A stretch of 64,000 bases of DNA from Pleodorina starrii (Eukaryota; Chlorophyta; Chlorophyceae; Chlamydomonadales; Volvocaceae). Below the pieces are notes generated by a model. It was given only the letters and a program-made list of their open reading frames with translations, was not told where the DNA came from and searched no databases. Below, piece by piece: positions 24,438 to 34,955 of the stretch (its first letter is position 1; every line of letters begins with the position of its first letter). The stretch spans positions 1,198,001-1,262,000 of the forward strand of contig BRXU01000022.1 of NCBI GenBank assembly GCA_030267565.1, written 5' to 3'. Made by a program: the position numbers and the translations under genes.

Positions 24438-26658
24438 CATGAGGCATGAGGCATGAGGCATTACATGTGTACGAGCCAAAATGGCTGGTAACATGCGTCC
24501 CCCCACAACGGTTATCCGTCAAGGGGCGCACTTTAAGACAACATAAGCCGTATGGTTAGCTACCAAGCAGCTCGGTACGCGCTTTCTGAATCTGGGATAA
24601 GAGACTGCCCAGTTTCGCCGGGTCAAAGGTCCCCATCACATCCACCATGCTGCTACCCATAGGGAAGCCTATTGCCTCTCGTAATGGCGTATAGCCCGGA
24701 CATTCCATCAATACGTGCAACTCGTCTTCTACCGACCCGCCGTGGCACACCCGACATATCCTCTCCGCGCGCGGTTTCCGACCCGGTCCCCGTGCAAACC
24801 TTGACACATCCAAGTCCCAACGTCCCAGCCGAAAACGCATCAGGGCCGTGTGGTGCTTTCTCGGCATACACACCCTCAAGTGATCCAATGTTCGTTTGTG
24901 GTCCGAGAACGAATACGCCACACCCATCCATTTCAGGTACCGACACGCGGTAACCCCGGGTGCTCCCCGTCCCACACCCCCTTCCTCATACTCTGGGAAA
25001 TTCCGCGGGTCCCTATCGAGGCTACCCGAGCTCCAATCCAACAGAAGGCGACGTCTGAACTCGGCCAGTAAATTGTCAAACGGGATCTCCAGGCCCAAGA
25101 TCGCCTTTGCCTTCTCTTCATTGCTAAGACCCACGGGTACATGTTGCCTGTAGTCAAATCCGAGAGTCTCGAAAATCCGGAGCACCTTACCCGCCCAAAA
25201 ATATTCGTGCGTGGCTGAATGATCTGTTTCCAACCACGATTTGATATCTTCCTCAAGCACTGCCCGTGCCAACGACGTGGATTGCCGCGCTACACGCTTC
25301 CAGAAGCCAAATACCTGTCGCGCCCAAAAGTAGTGCAATGGTAACTGCGACGTTTCCGCGAACAATTGTCGGTTAGGCGGCAGGCTAGCGCCTACCACCT
25401 TCCGCAAAAAGATCCTTTGGACCTCGACCATCGGGTCCGCCATACACCTCTCAAAGACGCCTGCCGCGCGCCCTACACTCTTCACCCATTTCCCCCACTT
25501 CTTTAGCAACACCCCATTCTCCCCTGCTGGCGCTGAGCCAGGGCTCTGTCCCCAACGGTGCCACTCTTTAATTCTTTGACGCCCCATGGTCCCCAGCGCC
25601 TCACGGATAGCGTCAGGGCCCCACACTTCAGCCCCGTACGACAGTAACGACCTGATTTGCACGTCAAAGCATCGCAACATAAGATCGGGGACCCATATTC
25701 GATTCCTATCTAGTTTCTGCATCAACGCGAACACCGCTCTTCGCCCCACATCGCACAGCTCCATACGGCACGAATCAAACGAAAAACTGGGTCCGTATCG
25801 CAAGCCGAGGTACTTCGCACGTTCCTTCACTGGGACAGGTTGCCCAGCGAATTTCAGTTGGCTCGCACCTTCCATCAACGTCGCTAGCGTATCTTGCCTG
25901 CCGGCGAAAACTAATAGCTCGCACTTGTTGACGTTCAGACTCATCCCGAAGCCCTCGCAGTATTCCACCAATCTGTCCAACAGAAATTGCATGCGTGCGG
26001 GGTTCGTTGCGAATAACGTTAAGTCATCCGCATACAAGAGCTCCGGAGCCCTTTTCCCCCCGACGATCGGGGACCCCCCCTGTGGCCACCGCCGATCGCG
26101 TTCGTCGACGTAGTTCGCAAACGTCTCGATGAACATTCCGAATAAGACCGGACTTAGGGGGCACCCTTGCTTCACCCCTTGATCCGACTTAAAAGGCGTG
26201 CCCCTCTGACCGTTCACCTTCACCCGAAGCTCCACGTTGTCGTATGCTCGTCTCAGAGCGTCCATCAATTGACCCCCCACGCCACGTTCTGCTAGCCGCG
26301 CCCAAAGCGTCTTCCTATCCACCCGATCAAACGCCTTCTCAAAATCTATTTGGCACACCAGCAACCCACTCTGCCCAGGTCTTGCGTAACGGGTCAGGAT
26401 ATGACGCAACACAAAAAGATGGTGCTGTGTGCCTAGGCCCTGGCGAAAGCCTGCCTGGCACCAGTGACGCACAGGCAGCTCCACAGGGTCCGCTTCCGCG
26501 AATTTGGTGAGGCGGCGCTCAAGCACGGATGCGTAGCATTTTGCGAGTACGCCGCCAACCGCTATGCCCCGATAGTTACTACAGTCCGTTGGGTCACGTC
26601 CGTTTCGCTTATAAACAGGAACCAGGTCTGACACGGTGAACTGCTCCGGAAAATCACC
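24438..26658 (-). mobile_element. 5'-truncated L1-type non-LTR retrotransposon
   Basis: The insertion is oriented on the minus strand. Its 3' end carries a heptamer tail, three GCATGAG units at about 24,438-24,460. The 5' end is cut off within the reverse-transcriptase frame at 26,658. CAGCGTGG at 24,430-24,437 and again at 26,659-26,666 is a likely short target-site duplication. The second copy of this locus, near 52,430-52,450, reads GTGCGTGGGAGTGGCAG without the element, that is, an empty site. AP endonuclease and ORF1 are missing, as expected from incomplete reverse transcription. Confidence 0.85.
24556..26657 (-). pseudogene. LINE reverse transcriptase, N-terminally truncated
   Basis: The frame is open from the truncation point (TLGDFPEQFT at 26,657) to TAA at 24,556-24,558, about 700 codons without a break. 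It contains RT block 1 (LVPVYKRNGRDPTDCSNYRG), the first catalytic block (CQIDFEKAFDRVD), block 4 (GVKQGCPLSPVLF), the YADD catalytic box at 26,023-26,034, the thumb, and a C-terminal CCHC zinc knuckle (CRVC...H...C) typical of L1-group LINEs. There is no natural start and no endonuclease domain, so this copy should be unable to retrotranspose autonomously. The intact frame suggests a fairly recent insertion. Confidence 0.88.
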
Positions 26659-27029
26659 CAGCGTGGGAGTGGCAGAGCTGTACGCGCCCGCCTCTTACTC
26701 ATCAGTTCGCGGCGGTTATCGTACACCCTGCCGTGCACTTGATAAACGCGTTTTGTGTGGACATTCTAGCATCACAAGTACCTATATTTGTCTTCTACGA
26801 CTCAACTTCGCCTTTGGTTACGCACCATCGTCTGGCATTCTTTGCCGCAAAGCCTGATCAAAACCTGCGTAAACATTATCCACACAACAACGGGTCCTGC
26901 ATTGAGACCGTTTGCTCACAGTATTTGAAAGATCTCACAGGGTTCAAGGCCTGCGTCCCTTACTTTGCCAGACGAAGTGGAGGTCATCGCAGCCTTTCAC
27001 TTTACTTTTACACACAAGCCAATTCAACA

Positions 27030-27035
27030 TATAAA
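27030..27035 (+). promoter_or_regulatory. TATA box of gene X copy A
   Basis: TATAAA lies 33 nt upstream of the gene X ATG. The same TATAAAGG element is present at the same place before copy B (52,817-52,822), and about 400 bp upstream is shared by both copies. The spacing implies a very short 5' UTR. Confidence 0.6.
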
Positions 27036-27067
27036 GGTTTCTCAACTCTAATCTTGCTGAGCTCGAC

Positions 27068-28576
27068 ATGGACGCCGCTTACCAGTCCAGTCTCGACTGG
27101 TTCATCCAGTTTACGCTCCGGAAGAACTGTCGGCGGATGCCTTCCACCACCGGAGAGCGGGAAAGCGATGGCAGTTACGTTATAAGACTTTTGCAAGACA
27201 TTATTTTGCATTTGGGCTCGCCGCATGCTTCGGTTTTTGTCCGGTCACCCCAACCATGGGCCGTTCGAGTCACTGTGCCCTTTTCCGGTTTCCACCCATC
27301 GTAATCATCCAATGCTGCATCCTTGGCTCTCGCTGGTACAAGAGGACTTACACATTCCTCTGGTGGCAAACTTTGCAGGTGCTTGTGTCCCCCGGGCGAA
27401 CGTCGTGTTCATGGGTAGCCGCCGCACAAGTTGCGGCCTGGGCGGGGTTGCTAGCACCACGCGAAGCTCGCCATCAGGTAAATACATTGACACAGTTCGA
27501 ATGTCGGTGAGCTTGCATGCGCGTCTTCCATAAGTGCCGTGGGGCCATGGGTTGTTCATGCATGCTCGTTCAGTCATCCTGCACGGGCGTGGCGCCGGGC
27601 AGGAAATGAATACTGCAACGTGCGACCAAGTCTCCTTGCATCCTTGCTTACGTTGTCGCCCCCTCTCCGCTCTTTGTGCCTTCCGTAATGATTTGCAGAG
27701 TGCGGCACGGCCAACGTGAGCGACGACGAGGAGTCACGGCCTTCGTCCTCGTCCAGTCCCACCACCAGCGCCTCCTCATCCCCACTGCACCGCATCTCCC
27801 TCCCGGGCAGCAGTGGCAGCAGCGGCACCACCACCCCCGCCACCACGACATCCCCCACCACCACCACGGGCCGGGTAACGTCTCTCCGCCTCCCGGCAGC
27901 AGCGGACCTCTCCTCGCCCTCATCGTCCGCCGCCTCCCCCGCCGCCTCGTTCTCCTCCCCCTCCTCCTCCACCGCCTCCGCCGCCACGTCCGCGCCCCTG
28001 CCGCTTCCTCCCTGGGCCGTCCCCCAGTCGGCCGTCGACGTGTTGCTGCGGCAGTGGAACTGGGGCTTCCGGGAGAACCGCCCGGAGGACACCTGCCCGA
28101 ATGCGGTGTACTGGGAGCTGTACGACAGGTTCCCTCAGCGCGAGGGGCACTATCGCCGCCAGGTGCAGCGGGACATATCGGCCCTCCTGCGCAAGGTGGT
28201 GCCCAAGGACCGGGTACTGGGATTCGAGCCAACAGCAGAATCAGCAGCAGAATCAGCCTACGCGCCCGCGCCCGCCGCCGAACGCGTCTGCCGTCGCGGA
28301 CCGCCGCCGGGCTTCGGCGCCGCCGCGGCCTCCGCGCCCGCGCACGCTGCCGCCCCCGCGGTTGCCACATCGTCGTGCGCGCCCGCCTCCGGACGTGTCT
28401 GCCGCCGCGGACCGCCGCCGGGCTTCGGAGCGACGGCGCCGGTCTCTGCCCCTCCCTCCCCGGGCCTGGTGGTGGTGCCGGTGCAGCAGGGCAGCGCGGC
28501 AGTGGGCGGCGGCAGCACGCGCCCCGCTGTGCGGCGAAGCGCCCTCACCGCTGCGCTGCGCCGCGAGGGGTGTTAG
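27068..28576 (+). CDS. Gene X copy A: Ser/Thr/Pro-rich protein with a conserved helical core; exon 1 donor damaged
   Basis: By comparison with copy B the ancestral gene had exon 1 (ATG at 27,068, MDAAYQSSLDWFIQF...), a middle exon 27,379-27,477 (99 nt, between TTTGCAG and CAG|GTAAAT) and a last exon 27,699-28,576. In copy A the exon 1 donor reads CCGGAGAGC where copy B has CCG|GTAAGC, so GT is gone. The middle exon keeps the frame and has its own ATG at 27,411, which would give a 314-residue product. The last exon encodes a Ser/Thr/Pro-rich disordered stretch, a compact segment (LLRQWNWGFRENRPEDTCPN to RKVVPKDRVLGF) that looks helical, then two copies of VCRRGPPPGFGA separated by Ala/Pro linkers. 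I do not recognise the family. It could be a functional paralog with a changed N-terminus or a decaying copy. Confidence 0.55.
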
Positions 28577-29277
28577 CTAGATAGATAGCTAGATAGCTAG
28601 ATAGCTAGATAGGTGGATTGCTCGCTTGCTGACGACGTGATTTCGTATACTAGCTTGATGCGTGATTTGCAATGTTGAAGGGCCCCCAATGGAGCGGACG
28701 AGCCACCCGACACCCGCTAGTTATGTGTACGTGTATGTGTGTGTGTGTGTTCGCTCGTGACGACATTTACCGTTTGTTCGTAGCTCCAACCCGCGTTGTT
28801 TAGAGTTGTAGTCGGTTACGTTGTCCGCGTGTACGTATGGCCTATCCAGTGCCCCCCGCCGTGCTATCGAGGTGCGAGTGCGTGAGACCGACCTAGGATT
28901 AGGGTGATTATTGTCGTACGTATAGACTCTTTAGTTGGACCCCTCTCGACAACATTCCAACCTGCCTGACTGGCTAGCTAGGGCCCCAACCCGATGTGAG
29001 GGGATGTGGGGCGCCGGCGGGCACAAGATAATGATGAGAGCTTGACAAGTTTGACGTTATTAGCGTTGGTAGCGCAATGATTGGGCTTCTTGGACACTAT
29101 CCAGATACGTAGAGCTTTATTGATTTGCATATGACGAGCCGCTAGCTGGCAAGCTGACTTTAAAGTCGGAGTGATCGAGTCAGGGGCGAGAGAGCTCCTT
29201 TTTGATCGGCCTGGTCGACTTTAGATCCTAGATAGATTCGTAGCGGCATTTATGTCGTACCCTGGAACGAGTCATAT
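28577..29277 (+). other. 3' UTR of gene X copy A, 5' portion
   Basis: This matches 54,452-55,170 downstream of copy B, with the large (TAGA) microsatellite reduced here to a few GATAGCTA units. The next TGTAA shared by both copies is at 48,620-48,624, beyond the 18.9 kb insertion. In copy A the 3' UTR therefore appears split by the composite transposon. Confidence 0.55.
29260..29277. repeat. Left target-site duplication of the composite insertion
   Basis: CCCTGGAACGAGTCATAT here and CCCTGGAACGAGTCGTAT at 48,208-48,225 are direct repeats flanking the Dualen-type element: 14 bp exact, 18 bp with one mismatch. The sequences outside them continue colinearly with one uninterrupted stretch near 55,150-55,210 in the other copy. 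Confidence 0.85.
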
Positions 29278-29394
29278 CCACACTTCAATACAGTAATACA
29301 AAGTAGCTTAGACTACTCTCCTTACACGCTTAATATGCTGTAAGCGAAGACACAAGGCCACACCGGACGACCCGGCAAAGTGTGCCTAGGCCGT

Positions 29395-29870
29395 ATGGAA
29401 ATCAGCAGCTTTTGCTGCTTTGTTCTCCTACTGTTAACGCACACAAGGGCGCATGCCAATGTCCTGACGATCTGGACCTCGTTGACGGATTGCCCCCTCA
29501 TACCTGACCTGGCACGCTCCTCGGGCTCAGCCCGAGGATGCGGGGCTTGCGAAGTACACCAGGTCCCTGAGGGAATAAGGCCGAGGAACCAATTCCAGAT
29601 TTCGGACGCGCATTGCAACTGCCCGCCGCAAAATTTTGAAATCAGACCGTCCAAACCCCAAACGGCGTTATACAACGTCACAGCTTTGTTTTCGCACTTC
29701 AACGGAGCAGCGCGTGCTGGAGATTGGCAACTTTGTCAGCCATCGGACAACACAGAAATGTCGCGCCAACGCCACAAGAAGCCACCGGACCTCATGAGCT
29801 TGGTCACCTACTCCTGCTGGAATAACAGGCCACCTGACACACAATCCGGGCCCCTGTGCGGAATGCTCAA
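29395..29870 (+). CDS. Dualen-type polyprotein, N-terminal part (interrupted by nested element)
   Basis: This frame follows an in-frame stop at 29,341 and starts at ATG 29,395. It is in phase with the frame resuming at 36,412 once 29,871-36,411 is disregarded, so the two parts formed one frame of about 4,049 codons. The first 21 residues are MEIS followed by a Cys/Phe/Leu-rich hydrophobic run and a Thr/Ala/His end, which resembles a secretory signal sequence or membrane anchor. A later in-frame ATG (MSRQRHKK, 29,758) is an alternative start that would exclude it. In the genome as it stands the frame runs into the nested repeat and stops at about 29,911. Confidence 0.65.
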
Positions 29871-29976
29871 CTGCTGTAGTTCAATTGCGCCCGCCGTACT
29901 CAGGCTAAATTGAGTTTGGCCTGTGTGCCCATAGGCGCCAGGTCTACCCGTACCCATGCTCTATAGCGCGCAGCCC
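29871..29976 (+). repeat. Split direct repeat A1
   Basis: 106 bp, from CTGCTGTAGTTC to GCGCGCAGCCC, identical to A2 at 32,155-32,260. It marks the left end of the PAT/TOC-type element, immediately after Dualen codon sequence. Confidence 0.9.
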
Positions 29977-30535
29977 TTACTGGGCGGGGTGGGTGGGTCT
30001 GGCGCGAACGGGGAGGTGAGCCTCTCATACGGCGGGTTATCTCGCTCGCTAGATACCTCAACATTGCCACTACCGGCTCCGGTGCGGACGTTGCGAGCGG
30101 TACGTCCAAGGGTTGTTGAAACGCTCGCGGTACCGTCTCGCTCGCAGCCGGGTTGTCGGGCTTCTTCAGCTTGGTTTAATTCTCCTGGTTGCAGGGTATC
30201 TCCGACGCTGGCGGGGCTTCCAGCCCCGCGGGCTCTCGCGATGTGTCACTGTCTCTCGGGTCGTCGGCACCTCCCTTGGTGCTTGACCTCTCCCAACCTG
30301 GCTTGGGCTTGGCTCTGGACCTGGGACAGGTGGGTTTGCTTCTGTTCGATCGGCTTCTTGACGCGCCGAAGGCTGACTCCCGGTGGTCTGTTCGGGCTTG
30401 CGGATAGGTCACGGAGGTCTCTGCTGCCGGGCGTGATTTGCCGCCGGCACACCTCGTGGACTCTCGGCTTCCTGCCGCTGCCCCGGCGTCCGGGCCGTGC
30501 TCCCCTTCGCCTACTGTGATACCGGTGAGACTCGC

Positions 30536-31786
30536 ATGCTCGCGCGTCTACCCGGGCTCGTTCTCACTTGCGTGCTGGTGGCGCAGGCTCGGCCGACCTT
30601 TGCTGGGCTTCGCCTGGCTCGCGTGTCTCAGCTACCCCGCCGCTCGGAGCCGCCGCCGCTTCCGGGTTATTACTCACGGGGGCTGGCAAAGGCGCAAGAG
30701 GTGATGGACGCCGCTCTCGCCGACGCCACCCGCCGTCGTCAGGAGGCGGCCGCGTCCGAGTTGTCCGCGTGGCTCGACGGCGTCGGCGAGGGGTTGTGGC
30801 TGGGCAACGTCAAACCTGAATACCTGCTGGTCTACTTGGTGGAGAGGTGGGAGCCAAACCACCCGGGCCGCAAGCAACCGGAACCCGGCCCGGATGCAGT
30901 GCAGGGCGTGCTGTCTTCGCTCAGCGGCTGGTTTACGCGGCTTGGTCGTGTGGGCCCTTACAACCCCATCACGGGTGAGGGCAATCCTTGCGACAGCCCT
31001 TGGGTCGCTGACTACCGCGCGGGCTACAAGCGGCTGCAGATGTTGGCTGGGTACGAGGAGGTCTCCGCGGTGCCGCTCGCACCTGAAAAGTACGAGCGCT
31101 TGTGCGAGTACTTGTTGGGCCAGGTGGAGGCGGCGCCGGATGCCCGCACGGAGTTGCTCTACTGCCGAGACCTGCTCTGTGCGCAGTTCATGTACCAGAC
31201 TGCGTCCCGCGGTTTCGACACCGGCCGGCTGGGGCTGGGCGACTTCTGTGATCCAGCGCAACCCAACGTGCCAGACGGGCGACTCCCTTTGCCGCCGCCG
31301 TGGGAGTGGGCGGCTGAGACGTCGTACGTTCTGTGTGTGCGTCAGCGTGGCACTAAGACCTTTCGGCTCCAGCGGGCTCCTGCGGTTTATCTGCAACCGA
31401 ACTTCACTCGCCCGGCGTTGTGCTTTCCCCAGACGCTGGCTCGCTATGTCTGGCGGGCCAGGCAGCCCGACGCCGCGGGTTATACCGTGGACGACTACTT
31501 GTTCCGGCCCCTCAGCTGCGACGGGAAGTCGTTCAAGAACGAGCCGCTGAGCAGCTCGGCGTTGGGGGCCCGCATTCGGCTGCATCTGCAGCAGGCGGAG
31601 GTCTATGCGGGCGAGACCAACCACAGCTTCCGCCGCGGGGCTTTGCAGGCGGCGGCTCAGCAGGGAAAAGAGAAGGAGGAGCTGCAGGCTCTGGGCCAGA
31701 TCAAGAGCTCGGCTGTCTTGGCGCGGTACCTAGACCCTGATCGGCACCTGACGGGCCGCTCTCCGCAGCGACGGCGGGTGCGGTAG
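30536..31786 (+). CDS. Tyrosine recombinase (integrase) of the PAT/TOC-type element
   Basis: The frame has ATG at 30,536 and ends with TAG at 31,784-31,786, about 416 residues. It could begin at GTG 30,497 or further downstream, such as VMDAALADATRRR. The N-terminal half (SAWLDGVGEGLW to YNPITGEGNP) fits the helical core-binding domain. The catalytic half shows the first Arg (TASRGFD, Arg codon 31,208), the HxxR box (NHSFRRG, His 31,622 and Arg 31,631) and the Tyr nucleophile (VLARYLD, 31,727). The HSFRRG form is typical of DIRS/Crypton-type enzymes. It would cut and join DNA through a 3'-phosphotyrosine link to integrate circular copies. It is read in the same direction as the host LINE and appears intact. 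Confidence 0.88.
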   Translation: MLARLPGLVLTCVLVAQARPTFAGLRLARVSQLPRRSEPPPLPGYYSRGLAKAQEVMDAALADATRRRQEAAASELSAWLDGVGEGLWLGNVKPEYLLVYLVERWEPNHPGRKQPEPGPDAVQGVLSSLSGWFTRLGRVGPYNPITGEGNPCDSPWVADYRAGYKRLQMLAGYEEVSAVPLAPEKYERLCEYLLGQVEAAPDARTELLYCRDLLCAQFMYQTASRGFDTGRLGLGDFCDPAQPNVPDGRLPLPPPWEWAAETSYVLCVRQRGTKTFRLQRAPAVYLQPNFTRPALCFPQTLARYVWRARQPDAAGYTVDDYLFRPLSCDGKSFKNEPLSSSALGARIRLHLQQAEVYAGETNHSFRRGALQAAAQQGKEKEELQALGQIKSSAVLARYLDPDRHLTGRSPQRRRVR

Positions 31787-31982
31787 GGGTGTGGGTGGCT
31801 GCTTTTCAAGGCTGTGTCGGTAGGGGCGACGGTGGTTGGCTGCCGAGCGGGCAACTGGCCGGTGCTGGAGGGCGTATCGTACGTCTGCTCACCTATGGTG
31901 CTCTGACGGGTGTTCCTCGATCGGTTGGGCTGGCCATCCAACCCATACGGCGGTTGCCGCGGGAAAAGGGGGCGGGTGGGAG

Positions 31983-32154
31983 GGAAAACTTTTCCGCGGC
32001 TGTCCGCACCGGCGACTACGTTTATCGAGACTTCCGTCAGGACTACTAGTAGATTGTTGCGGAAGGAAGAGAGAGTCTGTGCCTCCGCATTACAAAGAGG
32101 AGTTGGTTGTCGTACCTTGGGTACAGCAAGGGCCGAGCATTTCAGTCTCATTCA
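31983..32154 (+). repeat. Split direct repeat B1
   Basis: 172 bp, from GGAAAACTTTTCC to CAGTCTCATTCA, matching B2 at 36,240-36,411 with a single A/C difference (AAAGAGGAG versus AAAGCGGAG). It directly abuts A2. Confidence 0.9.
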
Positions 32155-32260
32155 CTGCTGTAGTTCAATTGCGCCCGCCGTACTCAGGCTAAATTGAGTT
32201 TGGCCTGTGTGCCCATAGGCGCCAGGTCTACCCGTACCCATGCTCTATAGCGCGCAGCCC
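32155..32260 (+). repeat. Split direct repeat A2
   Basis: Identical to A1. The B1-A2 junction is the internal junction expected of a PAT-type element that recombines through a circular intermediate. Confidence 0.9.
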
Positions 32261-32764
32261 AACTCACACCGCGGCACGCGGCTGGTACGGCTCCCGGGCT
32301 CTGGGCTATTCAGGCGTGTAACAGTCTCCGCTCCCTTCTGCGTGCTCTCGCCTTACTCACTCGCCCACTTCCGTCTCATAGTCGAACACCCAGACAACCT
32401 CGTCAGGGGTTTCTCCTTCTCTAGCCGTCCCCGCTCCACGCCGGGCCACCAGGCCGTTGTCCCAAAGCGCGTCAGGGCCATACAGCAGAAGTGCTGAGGA
32501 CTGGGGTCCCCCATTCTGAACCCGTCTCCACGTCCGGCCTCACCCACCGCTCCCACGTCGCGCCCCGCAGCTCTGGCTTGGCGACCCTCACTCAAACCGG
32601 TTTGTCAGACGGCGCGGCGGCGGTCGGTGGCTGGCTTGGCTCGACGAGGCGGGGTTGGTGCGGTCCTTTGCGCGGGGATGGCAACTTCTGCTACTCTCCG
32701 TTTCTATCCCCGGGTTCCGCCACGTATGCCCATCCAAATCACACCGTCCCGGCCCACCAGAGGA

Positions 32765-33970
32765 CGCGGCGGCGGCGGATCCAGCGGCGCCGCCGCCAAC
32801 TGCGGTGGATCCAGCGGCACCGCCGCCAACTGCGGTGGAGCCAGCGGCACCGCCGCCAACTGCGGCGGACCCAGCGGCACCGCCGCCAACTGCGGTGGAG
32901 CCAGCGGCACCGCCGCCAACTGCGGCGGATCCAGCGCCGCCGCCGCCAACTGCAGTGGAGCCAGCGGCACCGCCGCCAACTGCGGCGGATCCAGCGGCAC
33001 CGCCGCCAACTGCGGCGGACCCAGCGGCACCGCCGCCAACTGCGGTGGAGCCAGCGGCACCGCCGCCAACTGCGGCGGATCCAGCGCCGCCGCCGCCAAC
33101 TGCGGTGGAGCCAGCGGCACCGCCGCCAACTGCGGTGGAGCCAGCGGCACCGCCGCCAACTGCGGCGGAGCCAGCGGCACCGCCGCCAACTGCGGCGGAC
33201 CCAGCGGCACCGCCGCCACCTGCGGTGGAGCCAGCGGCACCGCCGCCAACTGCGGCGGATCCAGCGCCGCCGCCGCCAACTGCGGTGGAGCCAGCGGCAC
33301 CGCCGCCAACTGCGGCGGATCCAGCGGCACCGCCGCCAACTGCGGCGGATCCAGCGCCGCCGCCGCAAACTGCGGCAGACCCAGCGGCGCCTCCTCCAAC
33401 TGCGGCGGAGCCCGCGGCACCGCCGCCAGCTGCGGCGGGTCCAGCGCCGCCGCCGCCAACTGCGGCGGACCAAGCGGCGCCGCCGCCAACTGCGGCGGAC
33501 CCAGCGGCACCGCCGCCAACTGCGGCGGATCCAGCGCCGCCGCCGCCAACTGCGGCGGATCCAGCGGCACCGCCGCCAACTGCGGCGGATCCAGCGCCGC
33601 CGCCGCCAACTGCGGCGGACCCAGCGGCACCGCCGCCAACTGCGGCGGATCCAGCGCCGCCACCGCTAACTGCGGTGGATCCAGCGGCACCGCCGCCAAC
33701 TGCGGTGGATCCAGCGGCACCGCCGCCAACTGCGGAGGAGCCCGCTGCACCGCCGCCAACTGCGGCGGATCTAGCGGCGCCGCCGCCAACTGCGGCGGAT
33801 CCAGCGGCACCGCCGCCAACTGCGGCGGACCCAGCGGCACCGCCGCCAACTGCGGCGGATCCAGCGGCACCGCCGCCAACTGCGGTGGAGCCAGCGGCAC
33901 CGCCGCCAACTGCGGCGGATCCAGCGGTATCGCCGCCAACTGCGGCGGATCCAGCGGCGCCACCGCCTGC
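32765..33970. repeat. 30-bp GC-rich tandem array, about 40 units
   Basis: Units of the form GCGGATCCAGCGGCACCGCC plus GCCAACT follow one another from about 32,765 to 33,970, with alternating variants (GGATCC, GGAGCC, GGACCC; GGCACC, CGCCGCC). Because the unit is a multiple of three and lacks stops, long frames are open on both strands (Ala/Pro-rich, Gly/Ala-rich, Ser/Gly/Asn-rich, Arg-rich). None has independent support as a gene. A + strand Pro/Ala frame (32,655-34,592) extends furthest and could be a gag-like remnant, but nothing in it is recognisable. Confidence 0.9.
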
Positions 33971-34599
33971 GGCGGCAGCGGGGCTGAGTAGAGGCGCGGC
34001 AGGCGCCGGCTGCACTTCGCCGGTTGCCCTTCACCCACCGGGGGCGGCCCGCCTGGTAGCTGCGCCGCCCACGGGGCGAGGGCAGCGCCAGTTCTCGGCG
34101 GCGGAGCGGCAGCTGTGGCCGCGCCACCCGCCGCCTGAACTGCGGCGGCGGAGCTTCCGGGCTTCCGGCGACGTCGGGCGCGACCGGCGTGCGGGCTGGA
34201 ATGGGCCGGCCGCACTCGTGCTTCGAAACGGGTGGCGCCGTGCCGATGGTGGCGGGAGGCCGTCCGGCACTCCGGCGGGGCGCGCCGGGGTGTGCCCTAC
34301 GGGCCTGGCCCCTTCCTGTGCCGGGGAACGGGGGCGAGCAAAGCGGTTAGGCGGACAGAGACTTCGCTCTGCCGACACCGTGCGCGTTGCCAGCGACGGC
34401 TGCCCGTGCGCCCTATGGTATGCATCGGGCTTCCCGGCAGTTCTCCGACTACACGTGCCCTGCTCGTTCCCGCTCTGTGCTTTCCCCTGGGCGTCACCAT
34501 CCCGGCTTCCGCCCAGTCTATGCGTAGTGCCCCTTGCGGTGCCTTCTCTTAGGCATTCTCTGCCAGCTGACCCGTCCGCATCTGCCAGGTGATCAAAGG

Positions 34600-34955
34600 C
34601 CTTCCACCTCCTAGTGCGTTTGTGCGGCGTTCCGCCGCACGCGGTCTTAACGGCATTCCGCCCGCTGCGCGCTCGCTGCCAGCCTTCCGCCTAGGAGTGC
34701 ATTCCGCATTGGCATTCCGCCGACCTCGGGTTTCTCCCTCCGGTGCCAGATATAGGCTTTCTGCCCGGCCGCAAATACTAAGAGCGGGCTTTCCACCCCG
34801 ACTCGTGCACACCCTGAACTGCCGGTCTCACGGTAGAACGGCTTTCTCAGGGCCTGATCAATGGCCTTCCGCCTCATAGTGCGTTCGTGCGGCGTTCCGC
34901 TGCACCTGGTCTTAACGGCATTCCGCCCGTTACGTGCTCTCTGCCGGCATTCCGC
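34600..34955. repeat. Two imperfect copies of a block rich in GCATTCCGCC
   Basis: The block beginning near 34,600 (CCTCCTAGTGCGTTTGTGCG...) recurs near 34,862 (CCTCATAGTGCGTTCGTGCG...). Its ending around 34,725-34,800 (GACCTCGGG to GGGCTTTCCACCCCGAC) recurs at 35,457-35,540. This is a higher-order repeat enclosing the 41-bp array. Confidence 0.65.

Noticed and set aside
25586..26113. + strand frame across the LINE
   Set aside because: It is the complement of the reverse-transcriptase frame, which carries YADD and the other RT blocks.
32588..34592. Very long overlapping frames (450-650 codons) on both strands as separate proteins
   Set aside because: They arise from a 30-bp stop-free tandem unit; the several reading frames cannot all be genes and none has a domain.
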